From contig SPBW01000020.1 in NCBI GenBank assembly GCA_004525685.1, positions 1 through 20,061 on the forward strand: 20,061 nt of DNA, in the 5' to 3' direction. The stretch's first letter is position 1; every line of letters starts with the position of its first letter. The stretch is from Candidatus Atribacteria bacterium (lineage in GTDB: Bacteria; Bipolaricaulota; Bipolaricaulia; UBA7950; UBA9294). Position numbers and translations under genes: made by a program. Shown here piece by piece: positions 15,406-20,061 of this stretch. The notes under the pieces were generated by a model that saw only the letters and a list, made by a program, of their open reading frames with translations, was not told the origin of the DNA and searched no databases.

Positions 15406-16980
15406 ATGAAGAGCGAACCAGTGCTTTCCACGCTAGAAATGAAGGGGATTGTCAAGCGATTCCCAGGTGTCTTGGCGAACGATGGCGTTGATTTCGATGT
15501 GCGAGCAGGAGAAATTCATGCTCTCTTGGGGGAGAACGGGGCGGGCAAGAGCACGCTGATGAAGGTTCTCTATGGGATGTATTCCCCAGACGAAGGGCAA
15601 ATCTTGATCAACGGGAAGCCAGTTACGCTTAGATCTCCGCTTGATGCGATCTCACATGGCATCGGGATGATTCATCAGCACTTTATGCTCGTACCCACCT
15701 TGACAGTGGCTGAGAATGTCGCCTTGGGACTGTCTTCCTCGCGCCGCATTGTTCTGGATCTCGATCGGGTCACAGAGAAAGTTCACGAATTATCCGAGGC
15801 TTATCGCCTGCGAGTCGACCCTTCGGAAGAAGTGTGGCGGCTTTCTGTCGGAGAGCAACAGCGCGTTGAAATCCTCAAAGCACTCTATCGTGGCGCAGAT
15901 CTTCTCATTCTGGACGAGCCGACAGCAGTTCTGACTCCCCAGGATGTTGACGAGCTGTTCAACACGCTTCGCACGATGTCTGAGGAAGGACACTCTCTCG
16001 TGTTTATCAGTCATAAGCTTCCAGAAGTATTGCGACTCAGCGCACGGGCGACTGTCTTGCGTGATGGGAGAGTGGCCGGGAGCGTTATGACAAACGCCGT
16101 CTCGCAAGCGGATCTAGCTTGCATGATGGTTGGGCGAGAGGTCTTGTTGCGCATTGATCACCCAGACGTAGAACGTGGGGACGTCCGTCTCATGCTTGAC
16201 GGTGTGCATGCTGACGGCGACCGTGGCTTCCCCTCTCTGTGTGGCATCGATCTTGAAGTCCATGCAGGAGAAATCTTGGGAATAGCTGGTGTCTCTGGCA
16301 ACGGGCAACGAGAATTGGCTGAAGTGATTGCTGGTACGAGATCCATCTCTGCGGGGACTGTCACCCTGAATGGGGAAGACATGACTCAATGGTCGACGCA
16401 TCGCCGACTCGAAGCCGGTATCGCGCACATCCCTGAAGAACGCATGGTCGACGGCGCTGTTCAGGAATTCTCAGTTGAGGAGAACCTCATCCTGAAGAAC
16501 CACGGGCATGCACCCTACTCCCGTGGCATCTTCATGAACTTCAAGGCGATTGCGGCAATGGCCGATCGTCTGATCCAGAGATATGACATTAAAACGCCAT
16601 CGCGCCAAACACAGATTGGCAGCCTGTCCGGCGGGAATATGCAGAAACTCATTCTTGCACGCGAAATCTCGCGCAATCCCGATGTGCTGATCGCTGCTCA
16701 GCCAACGCGAGGCCTTGATATTGGAGCCACTGAATTCGTCCACCAGCAAATTGTGGCTCAGCGTGCAGACGGGACCGCAATTCTACTGATATCTGAGGAT
16801 CTTGATGAGGTCCTTTCGCTTTCCGATCGCATCGCAGTGATGTATGAAGGCAGCGTTGTTGGCGTAGTCGATCGTAAATCTGCTACTGCGAATGAGGTGG
16901 GGAGAATGATGGCTGGCGGTGGCTGCGAAGCAGCAGGAGCACGCTCACTGGCGCCTGTAAGCGAACCATCGGCGGGTTAG
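15406..16980 (+). CDS. ABC transporter ATP-binding protein with two nucleotide-binding domains (NupO/YufO-like)
   Basis: 524-residue duplicated ATPase that drives the BMP-type importer. Domain 1 (about 1-240) has Walker A GENGAGKST (Lys48), the Q-loop IHQHFMLVPTLTVAEN, the signature LSVGEQQRVEIL (about 146-157) and Walker B LLILDEPT (Asp170, Glu171). Domain 2 (about 255-505) has the degenerate P-loop GVSGNGQRELAEVI, the signature LSGGNMQKLILAREI (about 407-421) and AAQPTRGLDIGA, where the usual catalytic Glu is Gln432, normal for this subfamily. The ATG at 15406 with AAGGGGA 5-6 bases upstream is preferred; a longer in-frame reading from 15253 would overlap the binding-protein gene and the hairpin. 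It completes the four-gene importer. The Gly/Ser/Ala-rich C-terminal tail shows no motif I recognise. Confidence 0.94.
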   Translation: MKSEPVLSTLEMKGIVKRFPGVLANDGVDFDVRAGEIHALLGENGAGKSTLMKVLYGMYSPDEGQILINGKPVTLRSPLDAISHGIGMIHQHFMLVPTLTVAENVALGLSSSRRIVLDLDRVTEKVHELSEAYRLRVDPSEEVWRLSVGEQQRVEILKALYRGADLLILDEPTAVLTPQDVDELFNTLRTMSEEGHSLVFISHKLPEVLRLSARATVLRDGRVAGSVMTNAVSQADLACMMVGREVLLRIDHPDVERGDVRLMLDGVHADGDRGFPSLCGIDLEVHAGEILGIAGVSGNGQRELAEVIAGTRSISAGTVTLNGEDMTQWSTHRRLEAGIAHIPEERMVDGAVQEFSVEENLILKNHGHAPYSRGIFMNFKAIAAMADRLIQRYDIKTPSRQTQIGSLSGGNMQKLILAREISRNPDVLIAAQPTRGLDIGATEFVHQQIVAQRADGTAILLISEDLDEVLSLSDRIAVMYEGSVVGVVDRKSATANEVGRMMAGGGCEAAGARSLAPVSEPSAG

Positions 16981-17016
16981 GAACTCAGTTCGTCAACGGA
17001 GGAAGGGGAAGCGCCC

Positions 17017-18426
17017 ATGAGATCGCACTCATCAAAACGACAGCTAATGGATCTCATCATCACCGGCGGCACGGTAGTGGGCGAAACCGAGGCTCTGCGT
17101 GCAGATGTGGGCGTTTTGAACGGCCGCATTGCCAAGCTGGGTGATTTGCGCGATCACCCTGCCTCCAAGTACATCGATGCACGAGGGTTGCTCGTCTTGC
17201 CCGGGGGAATCGACGTGCATGTTCATCTCTCGTTGCCGTTCGGAGGGACAGTCTCTTCAGATGACTTCTCGTCGGGGAGCCAGGCTGCAGCCATGGGTGG
17301 AACAACCACGATGTTCGATTTCGTGTCGCCCTCTGCTGACACCCTTCTTGCGGACTCCATTCAAGCCCATATTGCTTTGGGCGATCGTGAATCGATGATT
17401 GACTACGCATTGCACATGATCATCAATGACGTCTCAGATGAAACACTGGCTCAACTTCCTGATGTCTTGGGTCTAGGGATTACGAGCCTGAAGGCGTTCA
17501 CAGCCTATCCCGACGAAGGACTGATGCTTCAATCGAGTGAATTGACGCGGCTTATGCAAAGGGCGGCCGCATTGGGCGCACAAGTCGATGTTCATGCAGA
17601 GGATGGCGAACGGATCGAAGCGATTAGGCAAGAGTATCTCAGTGCCGGATGGTCATCGATGGACTACCATCCGAAAAGTCGGCCACCTGCGACAGAAGTC
17701 GATGCCATCCGTAGCGTGTTGGCCATTGCAGAGAAGACGAGATGTGCAACCCATATTCACCACCTCTCTACAGCTGAAGGACTTGATCTGATCCGGTCAG
17801 CAAGAAACCCGAACGTCTCTGCCGAAACCTGCATGCAGTATGTCCTGCTCGATGACACGGTTTATGATTCGGAGCACGCCCTTCTCTACGCCATTAGCCC
17901 ACCACTTCGCCGTCCTCGTCATGCGAAGGCGCTGTGGAGCGGGCTTGAAGACGAGACGGTCAGTATTCTTGCAACGGATCACTGCCCTTTCACGCTCGAG
18001 CAGAAGCAAGGCGGAGCGTTGGGATTCTTGGATGTACCCAATGGAATGCCTGGAGTCGAGACACGGCTGCCCCTTTTGTATTCCGAGGCCGTTGCGAAAC
18101 GCAAGTGGCCGTTGCCACTATTCGTGCGCCTTGTTGCTACCAATCCAGCAAAGCGATTTGGCCTCTATCCCAAGAAGGGCGTAATCATGCCTGGATCTGA
18201 CGCGGATATCGTGCTGTTCGATCCCAAGGCCAGGCAGCAGTTGAACCACGATCAGCTTCATATGAATTGCGACTGGTCTCCTTACGAGAACTTGGTTGTG
18301 TCAGGGTGGCCACGCATGACATTTGTACGGGGGCAGCTTGTCTGTTCAGAGGGAGAAATCAATTCGCCGCTTCAGCGGGGGCGTTTTGTTTTCAGGAGCA
18401 GCAATCTGGGCGGGAACGAGTCATGA
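17017..18426 (+). CDS. Dihydropyrimidinase / D-hydantoinase family cyclic amidohydrolase
   Basis: 469-residue binuclear metal hydrolase that opens dihydrouracil, hydantoin or related cyclic amides to N-carbamoyl amino acids. All metal ligands are visible: His68 and His70 in GIDVHVHL, Lys159 in SLKAFTAY (carbamylated in the family), His193 in DVHAEDG, His249 in IHHLST and Asp321 in ATDHCPF. The loop NGMPGVETRLPLLY and the C-terminal GSDADIVLFDP are also typical. The ATG at 17017 is preferred since GGAGGAAGGGG (16998-17008) sits upstream with an 8-base spacer; an ATG at 17047 is the alternative and would remove a ten-residue non-conserved stretch. It follows the importer and precedes an exporter. 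No beta-ureidopropionase or carbamoylase gene is in the window, so the next step is elsewhere or is not of that type. Family is firm, exact substrate uncertain. Confidence 0.94.
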   Translation: MRSHSSKRQLMDLIITGGTVVGETEALRADVGVLNGRIAKLGDLRDHPASKYIDARGLLVLPGGIDVHVHLSLPFGGTVSSDDFSSGSQAAAMGGTTTMFDFVSPSADTLLADSIQAHIALGDRESMIDYALHMIINDVSDETLAQLPDVLGLGITSLKAFTAYPDEGLMLQSSELTRLMQRAAALGAQVDVHAEDGERIEAIRQEYLSAGWSSMDYHPKSRPPATEVDAIRSVLAIAEKTRCATHIHHLSTAEGLDLIRSARNPNVSAETCMQYVLLDDTVYDSEHALLYAISPPLRRPRHAKALWSGLEDETVSILATDHCPFTLEQKQGGALGFLDVPNGMPGVETRLPLLYSEAVAKRKWPLPLFVRLVATNPAKRFGLYPKKGVIMPGSDADIVLFDPKARQQLNHDQLHMNCDWSPYENLVVSGWPRMTFVRGQLVCSEGEINSPLQRGRFVFRSSNLGGNES

Positions 18427-18430
18427 ATGG

Positions 18431-18559
18431 GTGCCAACTAGATACGTAATGAACTGCAGCAGAGCACAGCACGCCGTAGTGCCCGCCAAATTCCTCCTTG
18501 AAGCTGCGGCGTTGCTGTGACTCAATAACGACCCGAGCTGATCCGTGAATGGTTGGCAC
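18431..18559 (+). repeat. Nested inverted repeat with a strong internal hairpin, between hydrolase and exporter genes
   Basis: Outer arms GTGCCAAC (18431-18438) and GTTGGCAC (18552-18559) enclose a strong hairpin: CACAGCACGCCGTAG (18465-18479) pairs with CTGCGGCGTTGCTGTG (18504-18519) through 15 pairs, with one G-U and one bulged T. The 24-base loop carries CCTCCTT (18493-18499), complementary to a Shine-Dalgarno sequence. It fills most of the 185-base gap and starts 4 bases after the hydrolase stop. It could be a terminator or processing structure, or a small mobile-type repeat; I could not tell which from one copy. Confidence 0.5.
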
Positions 18560-18611
18560 AACATCCCTTGTGAAGGCAGACCTAGCAGGGAATCTGGAAG
18601 GGAGCATTGCG

Positions 18612-19226
18612 ATGATTGACACAGCAAGAACCTCCCTGTTCGTCGCTATGACAATGATGACTCCCGGCCCCAACAACATCCTGTGTGCGTCAATGGGGGC
18701 ACGCCATGGATATCGGCGTGCGCTTCCACTTATTATGGGTATCAGCGTGGGGTTCTTTCTACTTATGCTGCTCTGCGCGATGGTTTCCGCCGTTATTGCG
18801 GCAGTCGTTCCAAGGATCATAGCACCGATGCGTATTGCCGGGGCAATCTACGTAACTTGGCTTGCCCTTGAAATCTATCGAAGTAGGGCCAGCGTCCAAA
18901 CTGAGACTGAAACTGCGAAGCCGCATGGATTTCTTCGCGGGTTGACGCTGCAGTTCATGAATCCCAAGGCGATCCTCTATGGCTTGACTGTATTCACTGT
19001 GTTTCTGGCGCCCATCCAGGGACGCTCGTTCAAGCTGGTCTTGGCATCGCTGGTTTTGGCACTCGCCGCGTTCACAGCAACATCCCTTTGGTCTATTGGT
19101 GGGCAGAGCGTTCGGCAGTGGGCTAGTTCGCCCTGTAGAGCCAGAGCTCTAGCCATTCTTTTCGTCGCAGCATTAGCCTATACGGCGCTCGACCTTTCGG
19201 GATTGCTATCTCTGCTCAGCCGCTGA
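18612..19226 (+). CDS. LysE/RhtB-family amino acid exporter
   Basis: 204-residue membrane protein with about six hydrophobic segments and the family hallmark MTPGPNNILCASMGARHG near residues 16-33, plus LQFMNPKAILYGLT (about 115-128). LysE/RhtB proteins export amino acids or small zwitterions. The ATG at 18612 is preferred because AAGGGAG (18598-18604) is 7 bases upstream; an ATG at 18549 in the same frame lacks a ribosome site and would add a charged non-membrane leader that overlaps the inverted repeat. It is the last + strand gene. Given the hydantoinase-type enzyme before it, export of a beta-amino acid or N-carbamoyl product, or of excess nitrogenous end product, is plausible but not shown. 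The 185-base gap and the hairpin suggest it may have separate expression. Confidence 0.9.
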   Translation: MIDTARTSLFVAMTMMTPGPNNILCASMGARHGYRRALPLIMGISVGFFLLMLLCAMVSAVIAAVVPRIIAPMRIAGAIYVTWLALEIYRSRASVQTETETAKPHGFLRGLTLQFMNPKAILYGLTVFTVFLAPIQGRSFKLVLASLVLALAAFTATSLWSIGGQSVRQWASSPCRARALAILFVAALAYTALDLSGLLSLLSR

Positions 19227-19310
19227 GGTGCCAGCTCGCTGCGTTTCCCATTGAGCATGAGATACTGAGCGCATCGACGTCCAGACAGCACTTCTGGCGA
19301 GCCTGACTGA

Positions 19311-19634
19311 TCACCCACTGACTCGTTCGATCTTGAATGACACAGGCCGCATCCCATCACTACATGACGCCACAGTCGTACCAGCCTGCTTGATCCAGGG
19401 GAGATTACCACCGTACATAACAGCCGCAAGGCTCCTCTGGATATCGATCCATGCATCATGACAACGAAAGGCGTCAGGTCTTGCTGGATAGGGGCCTTCA
19501 ACGAAGAATGTGTCGCCTTCCTGCATCACCTCACACGGCCCATACGCTTGTGGAAAGGAGTCACGGTCTAGATGCATATCCTGCAGATCTTTGTGAACGG
19601 CCCGCCTGACAACTGTGATTCTTATTCTCGGCAT
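19311..19634 (-). CDS. TIGR04076-family small protein of unknown function
   Basis: 107-residue protein convergent with the operon. It shows the TIGR04076 pattern: MPRIRITVVRRAVHKDL at the N-terminus, GPCEVMQEGDTFFVEGP (about 36-52), HDAWIDIQRSLAAVMYGGN and a C-terminal ASCSDGMRPVSFKIERV. The fixed cysteines in GPCEV and ASCSDG and the Trp in HDAW are the most recognisable residues. The function of the family is not known to me; members occur in anaerobic bacteria. The chosen ATG at 19634 has GGAGG (read on the minus strand) 5 bases upstream; a longer reading from 19784 has a non-conserved leader. The stop lies 84 bases from the exporter stop, with only a weak 5-bp hairpin (19281-19297) between. 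Family recognition is by memory of the motif, so confidence is moderate. Confidence 0.75.
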   Translation of the reverse strand: MPRIRITVVRRAVHKDLQDMHLDRDSFPQAYGPCEVMQEGDTFFVEGPYPARPDAFRCHDAWIDIQRSLAAVMYGGNLPWIKQAGTTVASCSDGMRPVSFKIERVSG

Positions 19635-19784
19635 TCTTCCCTCCCAACGAATCGCCGTGAATGATGTCCATGGCGAATCGGCAGAACATACCCTGGATTC
19701 ATGCAAATACACAATGCTGGCCTGAACTTGAGAGGTGCTCGAACGAGTGGACCATGTAACAGCATGGAGCCCAAGTGGCTGCAA

Positions 19785-19802
19785 ACAGAACCCTCGTTCT
19801 GT
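19785..19802 (-). terminator. Short perfect hairpin between sugar-kinase and TIGR04076 genes
   Basis: ACAGAAC (19785-19791), loop CCTC and GTTCTGT (19796-19802) form a perfect 7-bp stem. On the minus strand it lies about 30 bases after the sugar-kinase stop and is followed by only three Ts. It may be a weak terminator for the kinase gene or a small operator. The rest of the 199-base gap (19635-19833) shows no gene; a 5-bp palindrome CCATG/CATGG sits at 19752-19767. Confidence 0.3.
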
Positions 19803-19833
19803 CCACAGTGTGATAGTTCAGAGCCTGTGGGAC

Positions 19834-20061
19834 TCAATGTGGGAAGCGGGGGGCTGGCTGTTTCTCTGTGAACACCTCAACCGCGTCGAGCCTTGGGAGG
19901 GAAGGCTGGGCACCGACCTTCATGGTTGACAGAGCCGCCACCAGATTGGCCCATTGAATGGCTTCACCAAGTGGCAGACGTGTAATGGCACACGCCAGGG
20001 CTCCGTTGAATGCATCTCCAGCGGCTGTTGTGTCAACGACCAAGACCTCTGGGGCAGGGTA
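19834..20061 (-). CDS. Ribokinase/PfkB-family sugar kinase, C-terminal part only
   Basis: Only the last 75 residues are in the window; the gene continues past base 20061. Reading begins in mid-gene with PAPEVLVVDTTAAGDAFNGA, the ribokinase C-terminal signature in which the catalytic Asp follows AAG (the commoner motif is GAGD). It continues with a helical segment, then NLVAALSTMKVGAQPSLPRLDAVEVF, which matches the NAAAALSVTRxGAxxSxP end of ribokinases. The family phosphorylates ribose, nucleosides or related sugars. A ribokinase beside a nucleoside-type importer would fit disposal of the ribose half of an imported nucleoside, but it is on the opposite strand and separated by another gene, so this link is speculative. 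Confidence 0.88.
   Translation of the reverse strand, partial: YPAPEVLVVDTTAAGDAFNGALACAITRLPLGEAIQWANLVAALSTMKVGAQPSLPRLDAVEVFTEKQPAPRFPH

Noticed and set aside
18431..18559. Integron attC site
   Set aside because: The nested symmetry and position just after a stop codon are suggestive, but the outer arms GTGCCAAC/GTTGGCAC do not fit RYYYAAC/GTTRRRY, there is no integrase, and the flanking genes belong to a continuous operon rather than to cassettes.
19281..19297. Bidirectional terminator between convergent genes
   Set aside because: The CCAGA/TCTGG stem is only 5 bp and has no T-run on either side.
1..20061. tRNA or rRNA genes, CRISPR arrays, insertion sequences or prophage genes
   Set aside because: I saw no cloverleaf, repeat-spacer array, transposase, integrase or phage structural gene anywhere in the window.

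Overview
The window reads as part of a bacterial chromosome from an anaerobe. It is gene-dense, of moderately high GC by eye, and uses strong Shine-Dalgarno (SD) sequences. Two tungsten/molybdenum enzymes of the aldehyde:ferredoxin oxidoreductase (AOR) family, an iron-sulfur flavoprotein and a two-cluster ferredoxin fusion point to ferredoxin-level anaerobic metabolism. A periplasmic binding protein with a signal peptide but no lipobox cysteine suggests a diderm envelope. I cannot name the lineage.

Region 1 (1-4666, + strand) is a signalling cassette of three overlapping genes. It holds a membrane hybrid histidine kinase with periplasmic solute-binding sensor domains (5' end outside the window), a soluble kinase with an N-terminal receiver domain, and a NarL/LuxR-type response regulator with a TTG start. 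The receiver of the first kinase is degenerate, so phosphoryl flow may continue through the receiver of the second.

Region 2 (4845-12240, + strand) is the catalytic core: a small carboxymuconolactone-decarboxylase-like protein without the usual cysteines, an iron-sulfur flavoprotein, two tandem AOR-family enzymes, an amidohydrolase of the nucleobase-deaminase superfamily, and a dihydroorotate/dihydropyrimidine-dehydrogenase-like barrel fused to a two-[4Fe-4S] ferredoxin domain. From the first AOR to the first permease the genes overlap or abut.

Region 3 (12237-19226, + strand) is a complete BMP-family ABC importer (two permeases, secreted binding protein, duplicated ATPase), the type used for nucleosides and other heterocycles. 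A dihydropyrimidinase/hydantoinase with a complete metal site and a LysE/RhtB exporter follow. Strong hairpins sit between the binding protein and ATPase genes and between the hydrolase and exporter genes.

Region 4 (19311-20061, - strand) holds a small TIGR04076-like protein and the C-terminus of a ribokinase-family sugar kinase, convergent with the operon.

My reading is one substrate-inducible unit: a heterocycle (nucleobase, nucleoside or hydantoin-like compound) is imported, deaminated or hydrolysed, processed by low-potential reductive or oxidative chemistry at the AOR pair and the flavin/Fe-S reductase, ring-opened by the dihydropyrimidinase, and an amino-acid-like product is exported. 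The families are well supported; the pathway and its substrate are inference. Several enzymes have altered active-site residues, so this may not be the textbook pyrimidine pathway.
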